Shown piece by piece: positions 34,841 through 45,965 of a stretch of DNA of 64,000 bases (the stretch's first letter is position 1; each line of letters starts with the position of its first letter). The position numbers and the translations under genes are program-made. The stretch comes from Actinostola sp. cb2023 (lineage: Eukaryota; Cnidaria; Anthozoa; Actiniaria; Actinostolidae), in contig JAUJYZ010000848.1 of assembly GCA_033675265.1 (NCBI GenBank), positions 62,001 to 126,000 on the forward strand, in the 5' to 3' direction. The notes beneath the pieces were generated by a model. It was not told the DNA's origin, ran no database searches, and was given only the letters and a program-made list of their open reading frames with translations.

Positions 34841-35609
34841 GAAGTAAGTCTTTCAGAAAAAATTCCGCTGCTTCGTTTCCAAACTGCTCTCGACCGGCTT
34901 CAGCTGTCTCGTGCAGGCAGAAGTTGGCGACGCCTGGTGAAGATACTGCACCAAAAAGATGTACGTTCATACGGTACTCTACGATCGGACCATCTAGGTT
35001 ATTTTCTCCGAACCACAGGAATCGAAGAAAGTCCCTGTCTTCCGGGTCCACGAAGAAGCTGTGAAACATTTGCTCTACGTCACATGTGAAGGCGACTTCA
35101 TCTTTACGGAATCTCAGAAGCACTCCAACTAGAGCGTTCATCAGATCTGGTCCTTGAAGGAGGTGCTTGTTCAATGACTCGTTGTCAAATACGGCACTAC
35201 AGTCAAATACAACTCGTATCTGCTCTGGCTTTTTGGGATGGTGAACATCAAAGTGTGGAAGGTACCACACCTTGCCCGGTTTCGTTGTCAACTCTTCTGT
35301 TGGTACAGGACATGCGTGACCACGATCAATGATCTTTTGCATGAAATCGATGTAATGCTTCTTTGTTTTCGGGTCTTTGATCAGCTTCCTTTTGAGCGAT
35401 AGAAGTCTTCTCGTACAATGTTGCTTATTGTTCGGGAGACTCACGTTGTCAGCTTTGAATGGAAGTGGAGCTTCCCAGTTTCCATTCTCATTTTTGTGTA
35501 GCTTTTCGTTTAGTATTTTGCGAAAAAGCTGATCGTCTATAGACTCTGCTTTCTCTGTTCCTTTGACTTGGCGACTGTGGTGTAGTTCGTTATAATCCAG
35601 CTCCATCAT
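34830..35609 (-). pseudogene. BEL element 1: RT fingers and palm
   Basis: Contains DNVSLPNNKQHCTRRL, KVWYLPHFDVHHPKKP, IRVVFDCSAVFDNESLN, LLQGPDLMNALVGVLLRFR, FTCDVEQMF with the first catalytic Asp, LRFLWF and VHLFGAVSSPGVANFCL. This order is diagnostic of BEL/Pao. The frame ends just before the YVDD-equivalent. RT copies the element RNA into DNA. Confidence 0.93.
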
Positions 35610-35621
35610 TTCACGCAGTTG

Positions 35622-37373
35622 TTAAGGGCTGGTGACATCTTTTGTACTGTCTCTTTGGACCGTTACGTGTTTGACTGATGCTGTCTGGGAAGCTATGTCA
35701 TCATCTACCGTTTGTAGACAGATTCTTCCGATGATCGTCCAGCCGAACTTGTATTCCTCCGCCCATGGCTCATCTTCTTGGCCGTAAATGATGCTCAATG
35801 GTTGAAAGGCGGTTGGAACATTCCGTTCGATGAGCATACCAACTTCTACTTCTGGGCGATAGTGGATCTTGTCAGCTACTGTCTTTAGATGCTTCCACTG
35901 TCTGGCCATGTTAGGTGTGGCAATGTCATGGTGAGTCGCTGGGATGTCTTCCCGAGTATAGGCGTGAGGAACTTTGATAGGTAGGTGATTGTGGTTGACG
36001 TCTTGTATTTGTAAGCCTAATAGCTTCTTAGTGCGGATTGTGTTGGTACCCATGATGGTGTTAACTTGCAAGTCGACGTCTTGTCCATCGGCTCCTAATT
36101 GATTGAGGAGCGTGTCTGTTATGAACACATCGGTAGATTGGTCATCCAAAACAGCGTAGGTCAGAGTCTTGGAAGACGGAGAGGATGCGTGTGCCACTTC
36201 TAGAAGAACAATCCTTGCACACGAACGTGCCTTTGCGCGTTTGCCGCAAATTCTTGTGCAGGCAGCTAACGACTTGTCTGTGTCGTTATCTTCGGCATGT
36301 TTGTGCAATACGGTATTATGCTTTCGTTGGCAAATATCGCACACAGATGCATATGGTTCTTGATCACAGTCTTTGGCAACGTGTTTGTCTGAGTTAGCGC
36401 AGTTAAAGCATAATTTGCTCTTGAAAAGAAAATCTTTTTTCTGCTGATAACTCATGTCACGGAACTTCTGACAGTGTTTGAGGGCATGTGTTTTCGAGCC
36501 GTGGTAGTGACAGAATGTCTCGCCGGATGTTTCACTTGCTTTTCTGTCGGGGGCTTTGGTAGTGGGTTGACCTTGTGTTCTTGTTGCTAGAGTTATCACT
36601 TGGTTTCTCCTTCGGGAGTACGCCAGAGGTGAGATGGGAGGTGCATTGGTTGCATTGGAGTTGTAGGTGATCTGAGGGATGTTCATGCGTTCGGCGTGGA
36701 AGGATACTTCATCTACAAAACTTCCAAACGAGGGGAAGGCTTCATACCCTTGAAGCTGTTGTAACCTCTGTACTTTGGACGACCACTTACTCTTGAACCA
36801 TCCAGGAAGTTTGTCGACGAGAACTTGAATCTTGGAAGGATATTCAAATATCTTCAGGTTTGGGATGTATTCACTTGCTACCTTGACTTGATGCAAGAAG
36901 TCGCTGTATTCCTGGATGCCCTGAGGGTCGTTGTTGGCGATCTTTGGCCAGTTTGTAAGCTTGTTCTCGAAGTCCGTATACAATATGGCTGGGTGTCCAA
37001 ATTGATGCTTTAACATCTTCCTCGCTTCATGGTAGGCTTTCTCAGGTTGATTAATCATGAACTGAAGCTGTTCAACGACTCTTTTAGCTCTCCCATCAAG
37101 ATGTTCATAGAGCAGGTAGAGTTTCTGTTGAGGTGATACTGGGGCTGAATCGACAAGTGCGTCAAATGCCGTCTCCCACAGAAAGAATCTTGTCTTATCT
37201 TTATCCTCCCCTTTGAATACGTCAGGTTTAGCTTGAGGTAAGCGCTGTAGTTGAGCTACCTTCGCAATTGATTCTGCTAAGCTCTGGTTGATGTCTGGTG
37301 GATATGGCTGTACTGTGGGCATGTCATGATGCTTTCCATGTGTGTAGCTGGAGGTGTTGGTGAACATGTTCAT
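35622..37373 (-). pseudogene. BEL element 1: gag and protease part
   Basis: 583 codons open. Residues 40-230 match the DUF1759-type capsid region (FLWETAFDALVD, AYHEARKMLKHQFG, VDKLPGWFKSKW). Three Cys/His clusters follow: CHYHGSKTHALKHC, CFNCANSDKHVAKDC and CDICQRKHNTVLH, which would bind RNA. Then YAVLDDQSTDVFI, a retropepsin-like site with DDQS in place of the usual D-T/S-G; I recall this variant in BEL-like proteases. An in-frame stop separates it from the RT part. The N-terminal edge is the MITE at 37375-37502. Confidence 0.9.
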
Positions 37374-37504
37374 AGAGCAGATTTCGTATGACTGTGAAAA
37401 ACTTACGGCACGGACGTGCCGTGCCGTGACCGTGATGATTTAGGATTTCGAATGAATCCGTGCCGTGCGCCGTGGTTTTTCACAGTCATACCAAATCTGC
37501 TCTA
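37373..37504. mobile_element. 128-bp hairpin MITE inside gag
   Basis: The arms GAGCAGATTTCGTATGACTG and its inverted partner ending AAATCTGCTC pair over about 45 bases. TA at 37373-37374 and 37503-37504 may be the target duplication, as for Tc1/mariner types. It lies between the N-terminal linker and the capsid region of the BEL gag. Confidence 0.82.
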
Positions 37505-38371
37505 GCAACACTGATAGGAACAGTGGGTGTGTAGGGAGTTGATGTGACAATGGGTGTGATTATCACTTGTGACTGCTCAGAAACCTTTGTTTCTGACTCT
37601 TGTTTTTCTGTCTTGTTGTGCGCCAGAACTGAATTGGTGGCAATGCTGTGGGTGGTGAGAGAGCGGCTATCATTGGCGCATCTGAATGGAGCTGATTGCA
37701 TGCGCTTTCTATGTCGTAATCGTGTTCTATTTCCGCTTGTTCGTAGACCTATTCTTCGGCAAGAGTTTCGTTATATTCCTGCTGAAGTTTTAATTTGGCT
37801 AGCGCTTTCTCTTGTCTTTTTACTGCGTCGCTGAATTTTAATTTCTGTTCTAACACCGCTCTGCTTTGGCGCTTAGTAGAGCGTCTCTGGATGATGACGT
37901 AGATGCGCGCGAGCTCCTCGAGGACTTCGACACGAGAGACACAATTGAACCCTTTTCCTCATTTATGGACAGGATTTGTTCGTGAGCGGCTTTCCGTGCG
38001 TTTTCAAAGGAAGTGCTGATTGTGTTTTGTAAGTCAATAATGTGACTCATCGCCATGGAATCTTCTATAATATCAAACCATTCGCTTATTTTCTTGACCG
38101 CTTCGTTATTGACTTTCGCTAAGCTGTCTAGCTTGCATCTTATTTCGTCTACAGTAGTCGCAGATCTTAGTTCTGAATGGAATTTGTTGAACTCTGAGTT
38201 AAATTCTTTGATCACTGAATTAGCGTTCTTTTCTTTGACATTTATAGCATATTCGAGACCTTTGTCGGTCATCTTGCGAGCGCGAGGCGATGTCCGTTCA
38301 GACTGTTCGGTTGTTTGTTCAAAACCATTCTCGGTTAAATCGTAACTGTTCGGAGATGGTTTGTGTGACAT
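37505..38371 (-). pseudogene. BEL element 1: gag N-terminal region
   Basis: ATG at 38369-38371 opens MSHKPSPNSYDL, then a region of about 165 residues with helical, coiled-coil-like character. A frameshift near 37852 moves to a Lys/Gln-rich coiled coil (EQKLKFSDAVKRQEKALAKL), ended by a TAG at 37749-37751. The same frame then continues to a Pro/Thr linker (37486-37701). So this part is broken at least twice apart from the MITE. Confidence 0.75.
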
Positions 38372-38377
38372 TATCAA

Positions 38378-38910
38378 GTTAAAACAGTTATTTGTTTGCT
38401 ATTTGACGGAAGTTCAAATATTTGTGGTATTTGCGGTTTATTTGCACACATGTACTTGTAAGCGTCTTGAAGTAAATTAAAACTGTCTTACCTCATATCT
38501 TCAATTTCCTTTCGATGTTAGGATCGATGTACGGCGATATAAAACAATTGATAATTTTATTATTGATTATGATTGATTACGAGATCCAGCGAACAGCAGA
38601 AATGACGGTTTCGACGACAGAACTGGAGTTGGTTTCTCTGGCATTTCCGGAATGTTGCTGAACTTCAGTTTTGAAACTCACCCTTGACTGGATGTTTCTT
38701 TGGTTTAGAATTTGAAATCCAATTTCTTGAGATGAAACTCTTGAAGGAGACTTTCCTGATATTACTGTTACCAACTCGCTTGACTTACTTTCAACTGTGC
38801 CACGTGGCTTAGAGTGTCGGCGTGACGAGATTGGTAGACTTGACGAAGTCGTTCTTCGAGGTTTTGACTTGAGATTTTCACGATTTCGGATTAGAAATCA
38901 AGATTTCGAC
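38378..38910 (-). other. BEL element 1: 5' leader
   Basis: Non-coding leader between the 5' LTR and gag start. I could not recognise the primer binding site with confidence; the leader begins GTCGAAATCTTGATTTC after the LTR. A 65-codon frame at 38577-38774 lacks motifs. Confidence 0.6.
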
Positions 38911-39125
38911 TGTGTTGGCGCCAGCTAACCTAAGAGGGCCGCGAACTATAACTGAGACTTGAGGCCTTGATAGCAAACGAAGACGTAAAACGCACTGTTT
39001 TGATCCCCGTCGAAATCTTGACGGCCTTTAATGAATCTACTCAAGAACTGTCAAAACTTCGTAAAATACGTCGTGATTACATAAGCTTGGTTAATTATTT
39101 ACTAAGGCATTCGGGTGCCTTTACA
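38911..39125 (-). repeat. BEL/Pao element 1: 5' LTR
   Basis: Same 215 bases as 31661-31875 with three substitutions noted. Carries the element promoter by analogy; no clear TATA box seen. Confidence 0.93.
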
Positions 39126-39159
39126 ATGCCCTTTTTAACAGTGGCATCCTTCTAAACTG

Positions 39160-39480
39160 AAGCATGGTGAGAGCACATTACGAAGATTGTTACAAACCTG
39201 AGAATCAGAAACACAGTGTTACAATGACACAGTATAGACATAGTGAATTAGAATGATTACTGACTACTACACCAGAGACAATGACTGTGATGACATTAGA
39301 CCAGACAACAACCATGACAAAGACAGTTACAGACATGAGAACCAGAAACAATGTTACGATGACACAGTATAGACATAGTGAATTAGAATAATTACTGACT
39401 ACTACAACAGACACGATGACTATGATGACATTAGACCAGGCAGCTACCATGAGAAGACACTCACAGACATGCCAATCAGA
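39160..39480 (-). repeat. 136-bp minisatellite family, about 2.5 units
   Basis: GATTACTGACTACTACA begins units near 39253 and 39390, with a further partial unit on each side. Opposite strand to the array at 51060-52035. Together with 31206-31400 it flanks the BEL insertion. Confidence 0.88.
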
Positions 39481-40220
39481 AATGCAATGTTATCGTGACA
39501 CAGCACAGTATCGACGATGAACCTTGTAAGAAAGAGAAACAGCTAAAGTACGAGCAGGATACTTGACCAAGAACACTGATGCTACTGACACCTTGATTGA
39601 ACTCTTACAATATTGACAATCACCAACACAACAACAACAATAATAACAACAGAATGCTTACATTTATATTTTACACTACAGGTGCAAATATATATGTACT
39701 ACTATCAACTATGTAAAGCACCAAGATCTGTATTATATTATTAATGAATTATTATTATTTCTTGGTTAATAATTATAATATTTCCTAATAGCATTGAATT
39801 AGTTACTTTAAATATCTTTTGGTAATTTAATTGTTATATACATATGTCGTCCATAGCCAATCATTCTAATCAAATAAGACTACAATGACTTTGTAATCTC
39901 AGAGAAAAATATTGAGGGTCTAAATAAATATTTTGATTTTCTAAACATAATTAAATTAAAGCTAATCGCAAAATTGTAAAGAAAGTAATTGGTGTAGAAG
40001 ACAACAGCACTGCTTTTGGCTTCAAATGCTAGTTATTTAATATTTCTTTGTAACAAGTAATCATCTTAAACCAATGTTGTTTATATATTGTTGTTTATGA
40101 AATAAAAAAAATGTTATGCAATGCAAAAAATATGAAATGTATTTGAGATGTTGATCAGATGGGCATGAAACATCACGAGTTCTACACAACCACAGATGAA
40201 GTATCTTATTCCACCAATGA
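39481..40220. other. No gene seen
   Basis: AT-rich sequence with a CAACAACAATAATAACAAC run near 39631. No gene or structure supported. Confidence 0.4.
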
Positions 40221-40224
40221 TGTT

Positions 40225-40443
40225 ACGGAGCTTGTTGCAGGAGCACCACAGATAAAGAATCTACCAATAGTTCTAAAGATGCCACCATTGATGTTGTTAC
40301 AGAGCTTATTGTACGAGCACCACAGATAAAGAATCTACCAATAGTGCTAAAGATGCCACCATTGATGTTGTTGCAGAGCTTATTGCAGGAGCACCACAGA
40401 TAAAGAATCTACCAATAGTTCTAAAGATGCCACCATTGATGTT
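40225..40443 (+). repeat. 74-bp satellite array, left part
   Basis: About three units of GAGCACCACAGATAAAGAAT...GCCACCATTGATGTTGTT. The array is interrupted by the second BEL element and resumes at 46257. Confidence 0.93.
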
Positions 40444-40827
40444 TGTTAGTGCGATTCACTTACATATTCTTTAAGTTTACTTGTTTGTTTTTCTTTTGTT
40501 CAGCATTTGCTCTGTCGTGAATTAGTTTGTTAGTTACGTTCCACCATTTCGACTTTTCTTTGTTCGTATGCAAATGTTTTCCGTATAAATCAGTTTGGTA
40601 GTGCTTTCTAAGTCAGTCGTCGTTTCTAGTTTCGTAATCAAGTTCAGTTCAGATGCACACAGTTTGTTTGTAAGTATCTTCATTATTTTTTGTAGCCATT
40701 CGTACAGCCATAACTTTTTGTATATATTGTATTTATAGGAACCTTGCGCAAGCAAGAGTTGTCAAATTCTGTAGGTGTAGTTTTGTAAAATAAACGAAAC
40801 CGTGGAGATAGTGAAACAGCGTTCTCA
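40444..40827 (+). repeat. BEL/Pao element 2: 5' LTR
   Basis: Starts TGTTAGTGCGATTCAC and ends GCGTTCTCA. A TATATTGTATTTATAG stretch near 40722 could serve as TATA region and AATAAA-like AAAATAAACG near 40787 as a polyadenylation signal. The LTR ends only 15 bases before the gag start codon. Confidence 0.93.
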
Positions 40828-40842
40828 TCGTTCAAACAAACT

Positions 40843-43800
40843 ATGTCTGAAGATAGACATTCTTGGCCGACCAGCTCACGTCGGAGAAGTTCAAATGTAA
40901 AACCCAACAGTGTTGTGAGCGAATTTACACATCGTCGTACTGGAGTCGATTATGTCGAAGACCTCGAGATTATTCAACATTTAAAGAATCGAAGAAGTAG
41001 AGCTCTGGCTTCGTTGACGAGGAAGAAGAATCAAATCGAACCACTTCTAACAGCCGATGATCTGGAGAATTGGTCTACCGTAGATACCAAGATGGAAGAG
41101 TACTTAGCTGTGTTCGACAAATTCTGTGGGGTCCACGACACGTACGACAACGCTATTCAAGATAGTGAAGCCAAAACTGAATCGTTTATGTATTTTGTCG
41201 ACGTAAAGAAACGATATCTTGAATTCTGCCAGAAAGTTTCTCTTTGGGCGTCTTCCTGTGCCACACATATTAACCCTGATGATAGCGCGTCTCAATCTAC
41301 GAGCTCAGGATCTGAACGAAGCAAGACTTCATCAGTATCGAATGAAGAATCTAGAAGTGCTAGAATAGCTGAGCTTGAAGCAAGACGAGCCTCTATACAG
41401 CGTCGAAAAGAATTACATGAGAGGGAGCTTCGATTAAAGGAAGAAAAGCTGAAGTTAGAAATTGAAAGAGAGAACATCGAAGTGGAAGAAGAACTTAACA
41501 GCTTAAAAGTTAAAGAAGAAACCGCTTCTAGAAGATCATCACACGTTACTTTTAAACCAAAACCTAAGTCTACTTCTAAGAGCGATCGCAAATTGGCCGT
41601 ACAGACACCGAGTGAAATCTTCAATCATAGCCATCAAAGCCAAGTAGTTGACCAACAGAACAAGATCTGGAATGAGATCCTTCAACAGCAGCAACGAGCA
41701 ACGCTTCCTAAGCAGCAAGTGCCAACGTTTAATGGAGACCCGCTGGACTATCATAGTTTTGTACGAGCCTTCGACACTCTTATTGCGTCGAGAGAACCTG
41801 ATTTCTCAAGTAAATTGTATTACTTAGAGCAATACACCTCTGGCCGCCCACAACAACTCGTCAAGAGCTGTCATTATATGAAACCTGAGGAAGGATACAA
41901 CAAGGCGAGAGAGCTCTTGGAACAAAGATTCGGTGAGAAATACAGAATAGCTATGGCCCACGTAGAAAAGCTCCTCAGTGTCCAATCAATAAAGCCTGAA
42001 GACGCTGATGCCCTGGAACAGTACTCAATATCCTTGACAAGCTGCAAGAACGCTCTCCAAGGTGTTGGATATCTTAACAAGATTGAAACTCCAGACGTGA
42101 TGCGCAAAATCATCGAGAAATTGCCTTATAAGTTCCAAGATAGATGGCGTGACATTGCTGATAACATTATCAACGTGAAACACCGAGAGGTTACCATAGA
42201 CGACATCGCTAGCTTTGTGGAGCAAAAGGTCAGATGTATGAGTAATCCTATCTTTGGAAAGCTATCGTCGAATACAAGACAAAGAACAGAAACGCCACCA
42301 AAGTACAGATTCAATTCATCAAGCCAGAAGATCGTCTTTGCCAGCCAAGTTAAAGATTCAGTATTCCCCGAAAACAGATCCCCGCCTAACAGTTCTATTA
42401 AGAAAGCCTGCTACGTTTGTGATGGAGATCATTCAGTCGTTAGCTGCCCTATTTTCAAAGAAAAGACTTATAAGGAACGAATGGATCTAGCTAGCAAGAA
42501 CAGACTTTGCTTCTCCTGTTTGAGAAAAGGCCATCAGTCTGTCTCTTGTTTCACGAAAAAGCCTTGCAACGAGTGTAACAGAAAACATAACACCTTACTC
42601 CACTCTGCTGAGAAAGCTGATATATCTACAATATCTGCAAGTACCGCTGGTCCTAGTTCATCTGCAAGTACCGCTGGTCCTAGTTCATCTGCAAGTACCG
42701 CTGGTTCACGTTCATTTGCATGTTCTATTACCAATGCTGTGGATAAAACAAGATCGTCATCAACGGTGTTACCCATCGTACCTATTAAAGTCAGAAAACA
42801 AGATGATAACACCTTTATTCAAACCTATGCCTTACTGGATACGGGATCGAACGCAAGTTTCTGCTCTGAATCTTTGATCAAGCTTCTTGGAGTAAACAGT
42901 AAGAAAACAAAGATCAAGTTAACTACGATTGGTGAAAGTGATGATGTCGAAAGCAAAGTAATCCATGGTTTGGAAGTAAGTGATTTAGATGACAATGCTT
43001 CGATCAAGCTTCCTGCTGTGTTTTCAAGACCAGTAATACCTGTTTCAAAGGATGAAATACCTTCTCAAGCTGATGTTGACTCGTGGCCTCAATTCAGTGA
43101 TAACTTACAGTTGCAGTTTATTGACTCTGATGTGGACCTGCTGATTGGTATGGATGTTCCTGAAGCTTTACAACCCATGGAAATTATAACTACCACTGGG
43201 GATGGACCGTACGCAACGAAAGTCAAGCTTGGATGGGTGATCAATGGCCCTACTGGACGAAATCGGAAGAGTGTACCGCCAAACAGTTTTAAAGTATCTA
43301 TGCAATGCTTAGAATGTGCAGACTTTCTAGAGACTGATACTTACAGTGTTTCCAAAGAGTATACAAGAAATGAATCTAAGTTTATGGAACGTGTTGAAGA
43401 ATCCATTCACCACCTTCAAGATGGACACTATGAAGTGAGTCTTCCTCTCAAAGACCAATCTGTTTCTCTTCCAAACAATCGTGTACAAGCTGAACGAAGA
43501 TCTGCGAATTTAAAGAACAAGCTTCTGAATAATCCAAACTTTAGACAAGACTATATGGGCTTCATGAAAGATATGATCGATAAAGGATATGCAAGAAAAG
43601 TACCACAGGAACAGCTCGCTGGTATTAAAGGAAAGATATGGTACATTCCCCATCATGGTGTTTACCATAAGAAGAAACCAGGCAAAATACGTATTGTCTT
43701 TGATTGTTCTTGCAAGTACCAAGGTGTTGCCCTGAATGATGTTCTCTTACAAGGTCCAGACTTAACCAATAATCTGCTTGGTGTGCTTCTTCGTTTTCGT

Positions 43801-45702
43801 CAAGAAAGCGTGGCTCTCATGGCTGATATTGAAGGTATGTTCTTGCAAGTGCGAGTTCCTGACCCTGAACGAAATCTTCTTCGCTTCTTGTGGTGGACAG
43901 ATGGTAAGCTTGATCAAGATCCGGACGAGTATCAGATGATTGTGCATTTATTTGGCGCTGTGTCATCACCTTCATGTGCTAATTTCACTCTAAGATACAA
44001 CGCTGCTGCCAATAAAGCCCTTTATCAAGAAGACGTGATATCAACCGTGTTCAAGAATTTCTACGTTGATGACTGCCTGAAGTCTTTACCATCTGACGAG
44101 AAGGCTATCCATTTCATCAATGATATTTGCAGACTCATGAAAGATGGGGGATTCAGATTAACCAAATGGATCTCGAGTAACCGAGAGGTGTTGCAGTCTA
44201 TCCCTGAATGCGAGCGTGCAAAGGAAGTTAAAGAGTTAGACTTTGCCAAAGAAAATTTACCAGCTGAAAGAGCACTTGGAGTGACATGGCTCGTTGAGTC
44301 AGATTCTTTTAGTTTCAAGACAGCCCATAAAGAGTGTCCTTTTACAAGACGTGGTCTGTTGTCTATGATAAGCTCTGTGTATGATCCACTTGGCATGGCA
44401 GTACCTTTCACTCTTACAGCCAAGATCATTTTACAAGACCTCACCCGACTGAAATTGAAGTGGGATGAAAAGATTCCTGACCAGTTCTCCTCTCCTTGGC
44501 AAAAATGGTTGTACGAGCTGCCTCAACTTGGTGACTTCTCTTTAGATCGTTGTATTGGACCCAGTAATCAAGGACAAGGATGCACCGAATTTGAATTACA
44601 TCACTTTGCTGACGCTTCACAGAAAGCATATGGAACAGTGTCTTACCTACGTACAGTCAACACTGATAGCAACTCTGATGATACCGTTCACAGCTCCCTT
44701 ATTATGGCCAAATCTCGCCTAGCACCTTTAAAGTCACAATCTATACCAAGATTAGAGCTCGCAGCAACGGCATTGTCAGTGAAATCAGACAGGATGCTAA
44801 GAACAGAGCTAGAGATTCCAATACAAAGTTCAAGCTTCTGGACAGATAGTACTACTGTGATAAAGTATATTGTGAATGAATCACGCAAGTTCCATACTTA
44901 TGTCGCCAATCGTGTTGCACAGATCAGAAGTAGTTCATCTCCAAACCAATGGAATTATGTCGAGACAAAGATGAATCCAGCAGATGCTTGCACAAGAGGT
45001 ATGCCCATTGACACCTTTCTCTCTTATGAGAACTGGAAGACGGGGCCAGAATTCTTGAAGAAAAGGAATATTGAAATGCCTTCATGCCCAAGTGATGTCT
45101 GTTCTACATTAGAGGAAGATCCTGAAGTAAAGAAAGAAAAGGTGAACTGTGCTGTTATTGTAAGTGAAGATCCACTAGAAGCCATCTTTAGAAGATTTTC
45201 ATCTTTTCTACGTCTGAAGAAATTCATCGCCCTCTGTTTGAGACTTCAAAGAAGTTTTATTGCAAGAAAGAGTAACTGCCAAGTTAAAGATTTCCCACTG
45301 ATTTCTGTTGGAGAGCTTCGTCGTGCAGAACATGAGATCTTACGTCACGTTCAGAAACAAGCATTTCCTCAAGAACTTACAGAACTTACGAAAGGTGCAA
45401 ACATCAAGAAAACAAGCCAGATTCTTAAGTTGGATCCTATTCTCACAGACGACTTACTACGCGTTGGAGGACGATTACGCAAGTCTTCATTATCTTATGA
45501 TTTCAAGCATCAAGTCATTATCCCGAAGAACAGCTGCATTGCTCCACTGATGATCAAAGAAGCACATCAATTGTCTGGCCACTCAGGAAGAGAATATGTC
45601 CTATCCATGACTCGTCAACGTTATTGGATCGTACACGCAAATGCAATGACAAGGAAAGTTCTTTCTTCATGCTTTGAATGTAAAAGGAGACAGGCTTGGT
45701 AA
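40843..45702 (+). CDS. BEL/Pao gag-pol polyprotein lacking integrase core
   Basis: 1619 codons, one open frame from ATG at 40843. In order: Lys/Arg-rich start; Ser-rich linker and a strong coiled coil (about residues 175-235, ERELRLKEEKLKLEIEREN); capsid-like DUF1759 region (about 285-460, FNGDPLDYHSFVRAF, LLEQRFGEKYRIA, IIEKLPYKFQDRW); zinc knuckles (about 523-590, CYVCDGDHSVVSC, CFSCLRKGHQSVSC, CNECNRKHNTLLH); a Ser/Ala-rich linker; retropepsin (about 665, ALLDTGSNASFC); RT with MADIEGMF and YVDD near 1073; RNase H (HHFADASQKAYGT near 1253, FWTDSTTVIKYI); and the integrase HHCC zinc finger near 1574-1614 (HQLSGH, CFECKRRQ). The frame then stops. Full BEL integrases continue with a DDE core of 200 or more residues, absent here. 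The protein could make capsid and cDNA but would need integrase from another copy. Confidence 0.95.
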   Translation: MSEDRHSWPTSSRRRSSNVKPNSVVSEFTHRRTGVDYVEDLEIIQHLKNRRSRALASLTRKKNQIEPLLTADDLENWSTVDTKMEEYLAVFDKFCGVHDTYDNAIQDSEAKTESFMYFVDVKKRYLEFCQKVSLWASSCATHINPDDSASQSTSSGSERSKTSSVSNEESRSARIAELEARRASIQRRKELHERELRLKEEKLKLEIERENIEVEEELNSLKVKEETASRRSSHVTFKPKPKSTSKSDRKLAVQTPSEIFNHSHQSQVVDQQNKIWNEILQQQQRATLPKQQVPTFNGDPLDYHSFVRAFDTLIASREPDFSSKLYYLEQYTSGRPQQLVKSCHYMKPEEGYNKARELLEQRFGEKYRIAMAHVEKLLSVQSIKPEDADALEQYSISLTSCKNALQGVGYLNKIETPDVMRKIIEKLPYKFQDRWRDIADNIINVKHREVTIDDIASFVEQKVRCMSNPIFGKLSSNTRQRTETPPKYRFNSSSQKIVFASQVKDSVFPENRSPPNSSIKKACYVCDGDHSVVSCPIFKEKTYKERMDLASKNRLCFSCLRKGHQSVSCFTKKPCNECNRKHNTLLHSAEKADISTISASTAGPSSSASTAGPSSSASTAGSRSFACSITNAVDKTRSSSTVLPIVPIKVRKQDDNTFIQTYALLDTGSNASFCSESLIKLLGVNSKKTKIKLTTIGESDDVESKVIHGLEVSDLDDNASIKLPAVFSRPVIPVSKDEIPSQADVDSWPQFSDNLQLQFIDSDVDLLIGMDVPEALQPMEIITTTGDGPYATKVKLGWVINGPTGRNRKSVPPNSFKVSMQCLECADFLETDTYSVSKEYTRNESKFMERVEESIHHLQDGHYEVSLPLKDQSVSLPNNRVQAERRSANLKNKLLNNPNFRQDYMGFMKDMIDKGYARKVPQEQLAGIKGKIWYIPHHGVYHKKKPGKIRIVFDCSCKYQGVALNDVLLQGPDLTNNLLGVLLRFRQESVALMADIEGMFLQVRVPDPERNLLRFLWWTDGKLDQDPDEYQMIVHLFGAVSSPSCANFTLRYNAAANKALYQEDVISTVFKNFYVDDCLKSLPSDEKAIHFINDICRLMKDGGFRLTKWISSNREVLQSIPECERAKEVKELDFAKENLPAERALGVTWLVESDSFSFKTAHKECPFTRRGLLSMISSVYDPLGMAVPFTLTAKIILQDLTRLKLKWDEKIPDQFSSPWQKWLYELPQLGDFSLDRCIGPSNQGQGCTEFELHHFADASQKAYGTVSYLRTVNTDSNSDDTVHSSLIMAKSRLAPLKSQSIPRLELAATALSVKSDRMLRTELEIPIQSSSFWTDSTTVIKYIVNESRKFHTYVANRVAQIRSSSSPNQWNYVETKMNPADACTRGMPIDTFLSYENWKTGPEFLKKRNIEMPSCPSDVCSTLEEDPEVKKEKVNCAVIVSEDPLEAIFRRFSSFLRLKKFIALCLRLQRSFIARKSNCQVKDFPLISVGELRRAEHEILRHVQKQAFPQELTELTKGANIKKTSQILKLDPILTDDLLRVGGRLRKSSLSYDFKHQVIIPKNSCIAPLMIKEAHQLSGHSGREYVLSMTRQRYWIVHANAMTRKVLSSCFECKRRQAW
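42638..42718 (+). repeat. In-frame 27-base repeat in gag-pol
   Basis: Three copies of a 27-base unit encode SASTAGPSS-type repeats between the zinc knuckles and the protease. The third is diverged. Multiples of three keep the frame. Confidence 0.88.
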
Positions 45703-45965
45703 GACGTGCTACAATCAAGACTTCAAAGGGTATCTTCGAAAAACCCATACATAAACTGTGCCTTTTGGAGGCTTATACAGATTAAAGAGCTTTACAGATG
45801 AAAGAACATTGAAAGAACATTGAAAGAACATTGAAAGAACATTGAAAGAACATATGAACATTTTCTGGTCATTACTTACAAGTATAATTAGTAGATGTTA
45901 TATTTATTATTTATTTAATTAGTTTAATTATTAGGTTAAATACAAGACGTATTTAGGGGCCGGAA
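45703..45965 (+). other. BEL element 2: 3' untranslated remnant
   Basis: Holds five tandem copies of GAACATTGAAA (about 45802-45853) and then AT-rich sequence. TTAGGGGCCGGAA directly before the 3' LTR is a weak polypurine tract candidate. No integrase sequence is seen here. Confidence 0.75.

Larger units (their letters stand above)
31656..39130 (-). mobile_element. BEL/Pao LTR retrotransposon, full length, broken
   Basis: 215-bp LTRs at 31661-31875 and 38911-39125 differ by about three bases. ATGCC flanks both ends (31656-31660, 39126-39130), a 5-bp target duplication as usual for this family. Between them the minus strand reads gag, protease, RT, RNase H, integrase. The polyprotein is split by several frameshifts, an in-frame stop and a hairpin MITE, and the RT active site is altered. 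Recent insertion is inferred from the LTR similarity. Confidence 0.95.
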
